The notes under the pieces were generated by a model that had not been told where the DNA came from, did not search any database, and saw nothing but the letters and a program-made list of their open reading frames with translations. A stretch of 64,000 bases of DNA, taken from NCBI RefSeq assembly GCF_024139115.2, contig NC_085140.1:298110978-298174977 (forward strand), in the 5' to 3' direction. The position numbers and the translations under genes are program-made. The stretch is from Armigeres subalbatus (taxonomy: Eukaryota; Arthropoda; Insecta; Diptera; Culicidae). Below are positions 1-10,186 of the stretch, one piece after another (position 1 is the first letter of the stretch; each line of letters begins with the position of its first letter).

Positions 1-1
1 T

Positions 2-739
2 TCATGTGAGATGCATGCCAAATTCTAACGACTTTCCGTTGGGGTCCTCAATCTCATATGACGAGGAGCCTAGCTTAGACTTAACTCGTCCTGGCAGATA
101 CATTGCACCATACTTTGCATTGTAGTTATGTACCGCACTAGATTGCTTCATGTTTCGATAATAAATTTGTTGACCTATTTCGAATCCCTTAGCATGCTGG
201 CGATGTCTAAGATTGAAACGTTCTTTTCCAACTTCATGAGCTTGTTTGAGACTTTTCTCTACAACGTCGTAGATTTTATCGAAAAGTTGTTTTTGGGCAT
301 TTGACCGCTCTTCAACCGTTTGATCCTGTTCGGAAGGGAAATTCTTGTGATCTGACCCTTTAACGAACAATTCATGACCATGCGTGATGAAGTAAGGGGT
401 CATTTTCGTGACGGAGTGGACCGAAGAATTCAATATTGTCTCAATTTCTGACAATTTGGAGTCCCATAATCTTTGGTCTTCTCTTACATAAGTCCTTATG
501 GCAGCGTTCACGGTTCGATTTACCCGTTCTACAGGGTTTGCTTGACAATGATACTTAGCATTTAACCAGTGCCGTATGTTGAAACGCTCCAAAAGGGATT
601 TAAATTCCTTTGAAAGGAAACATGAGGCGTTATCAGTTATGATAACGTCAGGGGTTGAGTTCCTAAAGAACCATTGATCACGAACAATGGCACATAAGGA
701 TGCACTGTCGATCTTACGCACGGGGTTAGCATAATCCAT
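2..739 (-). pseudogene. Ty3/gypsy integrase, core and C-terminal part
   Basis: This 245-codon frame continues the integrase that begins in the larger pol frame, in another reading frame. The second catalytic aspartate lies in TDNASCF (residues about 35-41) and the catalytic glutamate in HCQANPVERVNR (about 64-75). The C-terminal half (QIYYRN, PGRVKSKLGSSSYEI) resembles the chromatin-contacting tail of gypsy integrases. The two frames overlap by about 100 bases and the first catalytic Asp lies in the other one, so an indel within the integrase core most likely disables this copy. The frame ends with TGA at the window edge. Confidence 0.85.
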
Positions 740-3165
740 TTGCTATATAGATCAAGCACCACCAGTATATGCTGATGTCCTTTCTTGCTGCGAGGCAAGG
801 GACCAATAAAGTCCATTGCAATTATTTGCCATGGGTGTTTAGTAATCCGTTGATCACCCATTAAGGGGACAACAGGTACTGAAGATCCTTTGACTTCTTT
901 GCATGTTGTGCAGTCCTTAATGAATTCGCGCACTTCAGCGGCTAATTTTGGCCAATAGTAGCGCTGCTTTATTCGGTCAATTGTCTTGTCTGCTCCAAGA
1001 TGCATTGACCCGTCATGATTTTCGCGGATAATGTCCTCTCTATCTGTCACCGGTGGAACTAACTTCCATTCATACCGATGATCGTATGGTAAATTTGGAG
1101 TGGAAACAAATTTATAAAGATTCCCATTTTCGACTCGGAAGTCTACATAGTCATCCGGGTTTTCCTTGACTTCCTGTATGGTTTTCTCGTACCAAGACGA
1201 GGATGATCGGGTTGTCACTATCGCAACGGCCCTGGATAAGGCGTCGGGTACTATGTTATCCCGTCCCTTTCTGTGTATTATGTTCATGTTGTACTGTTGT
1301 AGGGTTAAACACCATCTGCTACAACGTGATGCGGTTTTCCACTTTGTGGTCATTATGTGAGATAACGCGGACGAGTCGGTTATTAAGGTAAAGTGGGCTC
1401 CTTCCACATACCCGCGGAATGCCTCAATAGCCAACAGTGCCGCTAATGTTTCTTTTTCACACGCATGGTAATTGCGTTGTGGGGTCGTTAGTTTGTGTGA
1501 AAAATAGGCGATGACCCTTTCCGAGTCATCTTGCTCCTGCGTAAGTACACCGGCGACAGCTACATCGCTGGCGTCGGTTTGGATGCAAAATTCCTTGGTA
1601 AAATCAGGACACATGAGAATGGGAGCAGTGATAAGCTTTTCTTTTATATCACTGAAAGCTTCTTCCGCTCTCTCATTCCAACCTAAAACTTTACTCTTGG
1701 TTTTTAGCAGGTCTGTCAGTGGGGCGGTTGCGCCACTGAAGTCCTGTATAAACCTCCGGTAATAGTTACACATGCCCAGAAATCTGCGTAACTTTGTTAC
1801 CGTTGTCGGGCGCTCATAATCTACCACGGCTCTGACCTTTTCAGGATTCGGTTTTAAGCCTTGGATTGATAGTAGATAACCCAAAAATGGAAGTTCTTCG
1901 ACTCCAAATTTGGACTTATCTAAATTGATTGCCAAGTTAGCAGCTCGTAATCGACGTGCTACCTCCTGAAGTAGTTTGACATGTTCTTCGAATGTTTCAC
2001 TAACGATAACTATGTCATCCAAATATACAAAAACACGAGGTTCCAGTTCACCGTGTCCCAAGACTTGGTCCATCAGACGGGACAATGTCGCTGGACTGTT
2101 GACCAAGCCAAAGGGTAGACGGGTGAACTGGAACATGCCTTTGCTTTGTACACTAAATGCTGTGTACCGGCGTGAGGATGCTTCGAGCGGAATTTGTAAG
2201 AAAGCTTCTGAGAGGTCTATTGTGCTTAAGTATTTGGCTTTCGGTAATTGACCTAAAATTCTACCGGGGTGCGGTAAAGGATATGCGTCCCTAACGGTGC
2301 GCTCATTAATTTTCCGCGCATCGAGGCATAACCGGACTTTGCCGGTGGGTTTTATCACCGGAACGACGTTAAGCGACCAATCAGAATGACATCTTTCAAT
2401 TATTCCCACTCGAAGCATCCTTTCCAGCTCTTCCGTTACCTTTTCTTGGACTTTAGGAGAGATGGTGTAAGGATATTGACGAATGGCTGGTTTGCCCTTC
2501 CATTCTTCTTGGATATCTATGCGATGAGTAATAAGGGGAGTGGATGAAATTTCACCCGGAATAGCAATCTTAAAAAGTTTCTTGACGCTTTCCAATTGCT
2601 CCAATTCAGTTTTGGATAACGAAGGTTTGGGTTCTTCAGGGTTTGGGTTCGTATTTTCTTCTACTAAAGCGCATCGCTTTATCGATGGAGAAATTTGGAA
2701 TTTCCTCCAAAAATCCATGCCTAAGATGCAATCTAGGATCAGATTCTCGATCACCAGGGTTGAAATTATTCTTAGCTGATAATCGAATGTGATTGGAATG
2801 TACAATTTACCAAGTACTTTCAACTTCGTTCCACTAGCTGCTCTTATGTCTAATGGATCTCTCAAAGGATGTAATTTGGGTTTGTTCAATTTATGGTAAA
2901 TTCTGTCACTGATTAAAGTTAAATTACTGCCTGAGTCAAGTAAACCATTTACTATATTCCCATACAATTTAACTTTAGCGTATGGTCTATTATCCTTTGG
3001 TACGGAATTTAAAATTACTTGTACATCTGGATCCGCTTTAGAGTACATTTCCTCTAAAGTAGGTTCCCAAAATTCAAATGGAGTAACTGCACTTTCAAAA
3101 CTATTTACGCGGATGACGTCGACGACCGGCGACTTTTGGTCGTCTGAAATCCGTTTTTTAAGCAA
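637..3165 (-). CDS. Ty3/gypsy pol: protease, reverse transcriptase, RNase H, integrase N-terminus
   Basis: An 842-codon frame. An aspartic protease is seen around residues 62-150, with the active-site triplet in LLDSGS (about 75-80). Reverse transcriptase covers about 220-420, with LPFGLVNSP and the catalytic YLDD at 381-384. RNase H follows (IQTDASD) and then the HHCC zinc region of integrase (HLGADK ... CTTCK). The frame breaks shortly after the first integrase aspartate (VLDLYSKW), and the last roughly 30 residues are out-of-frame tail. The function is to copy element RNA and insert the DNA. The long intact stretch suggests a fairly recent copy. Confidence 0.9.
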   Translation of the reverse strand: MLKKRISDDQKSPVVDVIRVNSFESAVTPFEFWEPTLEEMYSKADPDVQVILNSVPKDNRPYAKVKLYGNIVNGLLDSGSNLTLISDRIYHKLNKPKLHPLRDPLDIRAASGTKLKVLGKLYIPITFDYQLRIISTLVIENLILDCILGMDFWRKFQISPSIKRCALVEENTNPNPEEPKPSLSKTELEQLESVKKLFKIAIPGEISSTPLITHRIDIQEEWKGKPAIRQYPYTISPKVQEKVTEELERMLRVGIIERCHSDWSLNVVPVIKPTGKVRLCLDARKINERTVRDAYPLPHPGRILGQLPKAKYLSTIDLSEAFLQIPLEASSRRYTAFSVQSKGMFQFTRLPFGLVNSPATLSRLMDQVLGHGELEPRVFVYLDDIVIVSETFEEHVKLLQEVARRLRAANLAINLDKSKFGVEELPFLGYLLSIQGLKPNPEKVRAVVDYERPTTVTKLRRFLGMCNYYRRFIQDFSGATAPLTDLLKTKSKVLGWNERAEEAFSDIKEKLITAPILMCPDFTKEFCIQTDASDVAVAGVLTQEQDDSERVIAYFSHKLTTPQRNYHACEKETLAALLAIEAFRGYVEGAHFTLITDSSALSHIMTTKWKTASRCSRWCLTLQQYNMNIIHRKGRDNIVPDALSRAVAIVTTRSSSSWYEKTIQEVKENPDDYVDFRVENGNLYKFVSTPNLPYDHRYEWKLVPPVTDREDIIRENHDGSMHLGADKTIDRIKQRYYWPKLAAEVREFIKDCTTCKEVKGSSVPVVPLMGDQRITKHPWQIIAMDFIGPLPRSKKGHQHILVVLDLYSKWIMLTPCVRSTVHPYVPLFVINGSLGTQPLTLS

Positions 3166-3711
3166 TAAGGACAGTTCTGGGTATCAAACCCTTTGAAACC
3201 ACACATCCTGCAGAACAAGCCTTTACTCGATCGGCATTGATCAACCGTGTGATTCGTGAATCGGCAAAAAATGCATTGATCCATTTGGGGAGGTTTGTGT
3301 GCTGCTACCAAACTATCCAAAGAACGAATATTATTATGATTTCCTTCCTGTGGGTTCTCCTTTCCTACTTGAGGTCTGGAAGGCGAATCAGTAGAAATTG
3401 GTTTCTTCTGATTTTGCAATGGTTTAGTTTGTTCCTTTATTGGTTTGTTCGGAACTTTTTCAAAGGTTTTTGATTTTTGATTATTGTTAGACCATTTTTT
3501 TTCATTTGGTCGTGGGTTCTGAGGTTTTACTTCATGTCTGTTCGAATGAATTTCGTTTACGATGTTGGCGGATTTTTCCGAGCCGAACATTTTATTGTAG
3601 AGGAAAAATTAGATGCATCAATCAGACGACCAGCATCGACTAATTGTTGTAACGTCGTTGTTGGCTTCCACAGAAGGTATTTCTTGTAGTCGCCACGCAT
3701 ATTACGCTTCA
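3105..3711 (-). pseudogene. Ty3/gypsy gag C-terminus with zinc knuckle, frameshifted
   Basis: The 3' part of gag continues here in two further frames, with breaks near 3712 and near 3600. The 161-codon frame at 3105-3590 is rich in N, K, Q and P. It ends with two cysteine clusters, CIFCRFTNHTVDQC and CRMCGFKGFDTQNCPYC, of zinc-knuckle type, which would bind the element RNA in the nucleocapsid. It overlaps the start of pol. Whether the overlap at 3105-3165 is a natural frameshift site or damage cannot be told from one copy; the two upstream breaks look like decay. Confidence 0.7.
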
Positions 3712-5395
3712 CTACATCCAATTTTCGGTTTCATTCATTTGTATCGTCATTGACCTAAAGAGTTTCTCCATATCGTAATAGTAGTCTTGAAACGACTCGT
3801 TTCGTTGCTGACGTCGTTGATAAACTTTTGAGCGAACCAGAGAATCTAATTCTGGATGCACGAAAGACTTTCTCAATTCCTCAACCATATGGTCCCAATC
3901 TCTTAATAAACCTTTGGAACTCATTGACATGAACCAGTTCAAAGCAGGCCCCGTAAATAAATGGAATGCGGAGTCAAACAATTCTTGCTCTGAGATTCTC
4001 TCAGCGAGCGACAATTGTTGCACCAATACCAGGAACTCATTCAAGCTACTGCCTTGATCGGTACCTGCATATTTTTCCAGCTTCCACTTCGAGACAGGCA
4101 ATGATTTATGGCTGTACGACGCATTCGTAGGTACGTGCGACAGATGAGATTGAGTGGGAATAGACGCTACCTGTGACACCAATGTGTTTGGAGCGACAGA
4201 GCTGAAAGTCGAAATCGGTGGTGTGATCGATACTTGAGGTGTGATCGAAACTACCGGCATGGGTACTGAGTATGGGATTTGTTGAGGCAAGTATGAAATA
4301 GCTGGAAGATTTTGATATCCCGCTAGGCTATTACCGTAGACATTGGGATACCATCCAGTTGGAATCATGGAAGAAGCATTCATTCCTGAGAATGCACCTG
4401 AATACGGCGTAGGGTAACCATAAGCTGACGATGAGTAGGGCACACCGCCGTAGAGATGAGGAACGGGGTAAGGATTAGAAGCATTAGGAATTGTGACATT
4501 AGTGTGATAAACTGAGCTGTGTGACGGCGGTGAAGGTACACTGACTGATGGTGTCACCTTAGGAGAGAAGAGAGAATTCACCACTGTCGTATTTAAATTT
4601 GATATTCTAGTGCTATTCGAAGTTACGTGAACCGATTGCATAACGGATGTAGATACATTACATCTTACATTATTTCGCGCTTGCGACGTCTGTTTGTACT
4701 TCCGTAATAAGTACAACTCATGCTCGAATGTGAGCATGGCATCACGAATATCTTTCTTCTGATCACCCGAGCTTGAAGCTGGGTCTAAGCAACCTAACCT
4801 TTGCAAACACTGAATTAAATCGTTATCGACTGGATCCAATCCCGAAACGTTTTCGCTTTGATTAGTTACCGGATTTTGAGGAACTGTTAGTAAGTCATCA
4901 ATGAATAAATCACTTCCTACGCTATCTGTCCTGTGGTGTTCTCTTTTTTGATAAAAGAAACGATTTAGCCATTCGATAATTTTATCGAGGAATGTGCTCA
5001 GAATATTTCTTTTTGTTTCATCCACATACTGCATCAATCTACCAATCCTAGTACCTAAATGCAACATTGTCGATTGACATCGCGGTGGTGAAGTTTTCGC
5101 ACTACCTAAGCTATCCAGTAGCACATTGTATTTATCTACACAACACGCATAATCTATCTCTGGATCCAGTTCGTATTTGATTTCTACTTTAACAACCGAT
5201 TCTCGATCCCGCTTGAGAACTTCTCTGAGATTCCCACGCTTGCGCACCATTTGCGCGCCTTCTTCGCAAATGATACCCCTGATATGCAATTCATAATCCA
5301 GTTCATCTTCGTTTAGAAAATCGACTCGAAGGTCACCGAAATGTGCCTCCAAATCTTCTATATTCGCAATCGCACTGCTACCTACACTTGCCATC
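3712..5395 (-). CDS. Ty3/gypsy gag, N-terminal and capsid part
   Basis: The open frame extends to 5478, but the better start is the internal methionine at MASVGSSA (5395), because the upstream part lies in the leader and is hydrophobic. The middle is a low-complexity stretch rich in S, P, Y and V. The C-terminal third (KWKLEKYAG ... LFTGPALNWFM ... RRQQRNESFQDYYYDMEKL) matches the retrotransposon gag capsid domain. The frame is cut at 3712 by an apparent one-base shift, beyond which gag-like sequence continues in another frame. Confidence 0.8.
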
Positions 5396-5810
5396 CTATG
5401 AAGAATTGCTGCCCAAAAGAAACCCAATAAAAAAATGCTAATAATGCTGCTAGAACCTAGAAACGCACCAAAGCACACTCAAAACTGTTTCAAATCGGGA
5501 CCAACAACTCCAACAACAGATGCATTCGATCAATAAAAATGATGAGATGAGCAATCGTTTCGAACCGCGTGGTTTACCCTTTTTTAAGAGAATCGTTCTA
5601 CCCGCAAACAATAGTTGTTTGTGCAGCTTGCTAATCAGGTAGCTAATCTTTTGCCGCTTTGCACTAGATCAAACGGACTGTTCTACCACTTAGAAATTTG
5701 GAAATACTGAAATCAAAATCAATTCGATCACGAAGAGCTATGAAAGAGGAATCGTGAGTCTCCCCCAAGCACAGTAAAATTGTGTGGTTGACCATACAAT
5801 TCAATTATCT

Positions 5811-5824
5811 TCCGAGGATCGCCA
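5811..5824 (-). other. Primer binding site of the gypsy element
   Basis: On the minus strand the proposed LTR end is followed by two bases and then TGGCGATCCTCGGA. A TGG start directly after the LTR is what a tRNA 3' CCA end pairs with in first-strand priming. I do not assign the tRNA species. The 5479-5810 leader to gag otherwise shows nothing recognisable. Confidence 0.6.
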
Positions 5825-5826
5825 AT

Positions 5827-7136
5827 TGTAACTACCAATGACGCCCATGCGTCTGTGGCATGGACGTCCTTACGTCCCGAGCCAGCTCACCTCTTCAGTT
5901 TCTCAGGGTCGTCGGCACAACGTGCTGGGGAAAACTCACCTGTTCACTTAAAATGTCTCAACCTGTAACTGTTTCTTTCAGTGGATGCAAGAAATCAATA
6001 GGAAAAGCTAATTATAATCGCCACATCAATTAGATCTATATTCATTTTCCTTTCACTTATAATTTGGAAAGCCTAATTGGGTCTCTGCTCGAGTTACCTT
6101 CAATAATCTGCCTGTGCTGCTGATGCCACGTGGTTCCCTCGCTACTAGATGATGCTGGAGCTTTCTTGGCTGGAGCGCTTCACCCGTATCCGGGCTCGAA
6201 TTCCGTTTGGTGCAGGCCGTATATAACGTTTGGCCGCGGTCGTATGTTGACGGACGACCTGTTCAGCGCATCTGGGAGCGGAATCACATCACTGCACTGA
6301 TCCCTGCAGTTAGAGGGATTATCTAGCTCACAATCGCGACACCTTGTCTTCCCGGTGGCTTAACTACACGGACAGTTCTTCGTATCGTCTTAACTTTTGC
6401 AACACCGGAGGACGACCTCTAAACACTAACTGGCCTCAACGTTGGCAGTAAGGAGGTCCAGTTCGCCACCCAGTGGCCACTAAAAGTTTTCACTTTCAAC
6501 GCGAGCTAGATTTAAGCAAAGACTATGCTTCAAATTGTCTATTTGAGGATCTATTGGAAGGGTGATAAAATCACTTAGGATAAACTCACTGTCCGTTACG
6601 AATCACTACTTCCAGATTTATTAGCGTTCGATCCTCAACTTGCTGAACTACACTTCTGACTATCGCACCGTTTTCTCGCTTCCCAGGAATTTTCTAAAAA
6701 AAAGAGACCGACAAGTTGGAAGCCGGTCCTTATATAGCTGTTGGGTAGAATATCGCGTGATCGTCATTTGATACTCAGATGATCATTTCACCCATATCAT
6801 TCTACACATGATGGTGTGGAGATTTTGATTTCAACAAACACTCACAGGCTTCAGTTGGTGTGTTTCGTCGGCATGAGAATTCTCGAGCAGGGCCAGTAGT
6901 CGCTTATCGACGTATAGGTTTCGATGTGCCCTATCAGTACCTGATCTTTCTATCTATTAACTTGAAATATTTCAATGGGCGGTTTAAGGCGATACGGTAC
7001 AATTTAAATTTATATAATTCAAATAGAGTTCTTGCAAAATAGATATATTTTAAGTACAGTATTTTTGCTCTTGATTTTCGAGGGAAACTATCACCAAAAG
7101 GGAAATGTTTTGGGTTGAAACATAGGATATGTTACA
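5827..7136 (-). repeat. Proposed 5' LTR of the gypsy element (about 1.3 kb)
   Basis: On the minus strand this segment begins TGTAAC at 7136 and ends GTTACA at 5827, a perfect six-base inverted terminus next to the primer binding site. A TATA-like ctatataag lies near 6737 and an AATAAA-like signal near 6616, in promoter then polyadenylation order. The inner end is secure because of the primer site. The outer end is inferred only from the inverted match, since the partner LTR is outside the window. Confidence 0.55.
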
Positions 7137-7790
7137 ATATGTAAGCGTGTACACTAAATCGATTCCCGCCATGATTTGACGTCTATTTGTTTTCAGATTG
7201 AGCACTCACACACAAATATTATACACGGAAAATCAAACTTTTTTGAGTGTATTGAGTGTGAGAAAAAGATGACTGTGAGAAAAAAAATCTCGCAGAACTC
7301 TTATAAAGTGCAAAAAGCGCAATATTTTAACAAATTTATTTGAGGCTTACCCTTTCGAGATGACTTCCGAGATGCTTCTGCAAAACTACCCGATCCTTAA
7401 CACCACCCGAGTCCCCGAAAAGGCCTCGAACCGTCGCTTACGAGTGCAGTTCATTTTAGAAGAGGGCACATGCTGACGCAGATCCCGCTCGGGAGAAGCT
7501 TATTCCGCTTCGATAGCAGCCGGAGATTTGATGATGCAAGAGATATCACTTGAACAACCAGCATATCCCCGATGACATAAGCTTCGCATTCTCCATTCGA
7601 AAGTCTTCACCAAATACTGCAGCGGAATCAAAATCACGATGAAGGCCAATTTATTTCCTGTTCAATAACACAATTTGAAAGGATTCACAATTTACTGAAT
7701 ATGAATTATCAAAAGGAATATGAATAAAACTTACCTTTTAGTTTAATTTCCACAAAACAAATTTTCGCTGCGCTTCCACATCAAGTGCGT
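7137..7790. other. Unassigned intergenic sequence
   Basis: No long reading frame, known repeat end or RNA gene is recognised. A moderately GC-rich patch at about 7350-7640 stands out from AT-rich surroundings but contains stops in every frame that I followed. Confidence 0.5.
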
Positions 7791-7797
7791 AACGTTT

Positions 7798-9510
7798 TCA
7801 TTGCGCGTCAACTAAATTTTCACCCATTAATGGGTAAATATTCGGAGGTGTAAAATGGGCATAATTTACTCATAACAAGAAAATAAAAAATAACCATTAT
7901 TTTGACAACTCCATACACGCTTACTTCAGTTCACCCAAATATGGGTGAAGAGTACCCAAAATCATCAAAAAGTGCACATACCTAGATATGGGTGAATCAT
8001 CATTTACCCATATTTGGGTGTTTTATAGGAACAGTCAATATTACCCAAATTTAGGTACTTTTCTGAGCTTTGAGATGGAGGCTGTTTTTGTTATGGATTC
8101 ACAATTGCATTTTGTATGTTCCGATTTCTCATTGATTGTGAAAGAAAAGATTTATAAAACTACGTGCTGAACATCATTTTTATTATATTCATGGTACATC
8201 ATAAGAACCTCGACAAGAACAATGAACTGATTAAGGATTGGATTAATAATACTTCTAGGAGATGGTGTTTCTCGTAATTTTTGGCATCTTCCGATGTAAA
8301 AGCAGCTAAAGAGGCCGTTGCGGATTTTGTTTTCTGGACAGCTAGTGGTGGTTATTGCTATAGCCACTTAATACTAATCACTAATGACGTGGTTCATGTT
8401 GCGCGAATCTGTGCTGAAGGTGTTTCCGTGGCCGGCAGTTCACGGATATTCCGCCCACCACCACACCAAATATGTAAAAACGTCTCTTCATTGTAGCTGT
8501 TATAAAACCACCTACTTCTCCAATTTCCCGTGACCATGGATTTTTAATGCAGTGGGGTGACTTTTCTATCATGTTGCCTTTTAATAACGCTCGGACGAAA
8601 AGAAAATCTGAAATTTCAAAAGAAAATGTTTTTAAAAGATAAAAATGACATGCGGGTTGCCATAGACATTAACTATTCAGTTCAATACTCACCAGTAAAT
8701 TTGAAAAATCCTCCAATTTTAAATTTTAATTTGAGAGAATCTGAGGTTTACACCGGTATCCACGAGCTCGGTGGTCTAGTGGCTATCGCTTCTGCCTTAT
8801 AAGCAGGAGGTCGTGGGTTCAATTCCAGGCTCGCCTCTTTCCTACTTTGTATTTCTATCTTAGTTCTTTCTGTGTTTCACGTTCTACCAAAACGATTCCT
8901 ACTGTTATAACCTTCCACACAATCCCAAAACCTCCCGTGGCACCTATGAGAGGTCGTAGAGTTCTCTGCATCTTTCTTAAGTAGGTGTCCAACAAACCAT
9001 CCTTCCCCTTCCTCAGCATTCGCAAGGACGTGGCCAGGACAGATCTCGACTATTGGAGAGTGCATTATTTCCATCTAAGAGATAGTGATTAGTCCCAAAT
9101 CAATATCTGTGGTAACGGATGAAAGTGATACTACTCTCACACAATAGTCTTGGCTTGTACCACCTACGAATTTGTGCGAACTGCTAAATGCTAATGCTAA
9201 TGCTAATGCTAATCTGAGGTTCACACCGGTATCCGTGTCCGTGATGTTTTCGACTGAACGAAAATGTTATTTTTTTCATCCAAATATGGGTAAGTTCATT
9301 TACCCATATATGGGTAAAGCTGCTTCAAAAATTTTATAAGTAAACTTTACTGATATTATAGGTATATTTCACCCATATTATATGTAAAGCATGCTTTTAC
9401 CCAAATATGGGTGAATCAAGTACCCATAAATAGGTAAAGTGAACTAAGCGTGTATGTCGTCAAATAATGTGTATTTTTACCACATTAATGGGTAATGTCG
9501 AGTTCACAGT
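7798..9510. mobile_element. Non-autonomous element with palindrome-rich inverted ends
   Basis: Both ends carry ACCCATTAATGGGT-type palindromes in inverted order. The left end (7797-7965) includes cccattaatgggtaaat, tacacgctta and acccaaatatgggtga. The right end (9395-9510) carries the reverse complements of these with mismatches. Further copies of ACCCATATWTGGGT lie inside at 7990-8060 and 9285-9330. No transposase frame is seen. A SINE is inserted at 8762-9210, so the element itself is about 1.2 kb. The 44.8 kb foldback shares the TTTACCCATTAATGGGTA end motif. Exact outer boundaries are uncertain. Confidence 0.6.
8762..9210 (+). mobile_element. tRNA-derived SINE with 24 bp target-site duplication
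   Basis: The head (8762-8838) is tRNA-like: a box A region ggtggtctagtgg, an anticodon-like stem tctgc/gcagg around a seven-base loop with TAT at the anticodon position, and a box B region ggttcaattcc. The T stem pairs badly, so it is not a functional tRNA gene. The tail ends in four GCTAAT units. It is flanked by 24-base repeats at 8738-8761 and 9211-9234 that differ at one base, as expected for LINE-driven retroposition. The internal polymerase III promoter would drive transcription. Confidence 0.75.
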
Positions 9511-9511
9511 G

Positions 9512-9772
9512 TATATCAGGGGGGTAATATGCGGTGCATCGCGCCTCCTCTGCATGTATAGTATGAAGCAAATGTAAATAAACAATCCCACATTTTTTTC
9601 GTTAGTCAGCAGTAGTGTAGGTTAACCAATATCCTACAAGATTCCAGTTCGAAAAATGTTACACTTGCCAAGCGGGGTGGCCCGCCTTTCCCAAGCGGCG
9701 AGGCCCGGATAATACATCTTAGGTAGGATTGATTTGTTCGTGGATGACAGGCTTACTCCCCCCCTGATATAT
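9512..9772. mobile_element. MITE with TATATCAGGGGGG ends
   Basis: Inverted ends tatatcaggggggtaa (left) and ttactccccccctgatata (right) enclose about 230 bases without a coding frame. TA or TATA may be the target duplication. The transposase family is not assigned. Confidence 0.55.
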
Positions 9773-10186
9773 ATAACATTTTTTATGTTTTATGTTACTT
9801 GAAGGGAAGTATAACTAACATCCCCTAACCAGTGTCTAACCTCTAACTAAAAGTGCCTCTGGGTATGGATTTTTGCCAATAAATATGTGTGGATTTTTAG
9901 TAGTGTACTTTTCCAATTCGCCACAGGTGGGTTCTACTGTTATTTTGAGCAACTAACGTATTTTACACACCCCTGCAAAAAAGTGCGCCGCTTCGGATCT
10001 TTGGCTGAAAGCTGTGACGTTAGTGACGTTTCGTTGTGCTTTAAAAGTTCAGAAGTAGAAAAATATTCTGATTTTCCGTGAATATTTTCTAGTTTGCATC
10101 TGTTTGCATAAGAAATATATTGACTTGAATTATAAAATAGTGACCAGGAAATTAATATTATATCAGGTGGGGCATTTGTTTTAAAA
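9773..10186 (+). promoter_or_regulatory. Upstream region of the SAM-domain gene
   Basis: This stretch must hold the promoter and 5' UTR of the gene starting at 10187. No clear TATA box or initiator is evident. A short repeat, gtgtggatttttagtagtgta near 9889, has a relative near 46369, so part of the region is repeat-derived. Confidence 0.35.

Larger units (their letters stand above)
1..7136 (-). mobile_element. Ty3/gypsy LTR retrotransposon, 5' LTR to end of pol
   Basis: Read on the minus strand the order is LTR, primer binding site, gag, protease, reverse transcriptase, RNase H and integrase, which is the Ty3/gypsy order (integrase last, unlike Ty1/copia). The integrase frame stops at the window edge, so the 3' LTR lies outside to the left. 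No envelope-like frame is visible. Several frameshifts interrupt gag and integrase, so this copy is probably not autonomous now. The clade within gypsy is not resolved. Confidence 0.9.

Noticed and set aside
8762..8838. Functional tRNA-Ile(UAU) gene
   Set aside because: The anticodon arm is good, but the T stem does not pair and the sequence continues into a SINE body with target duplications.
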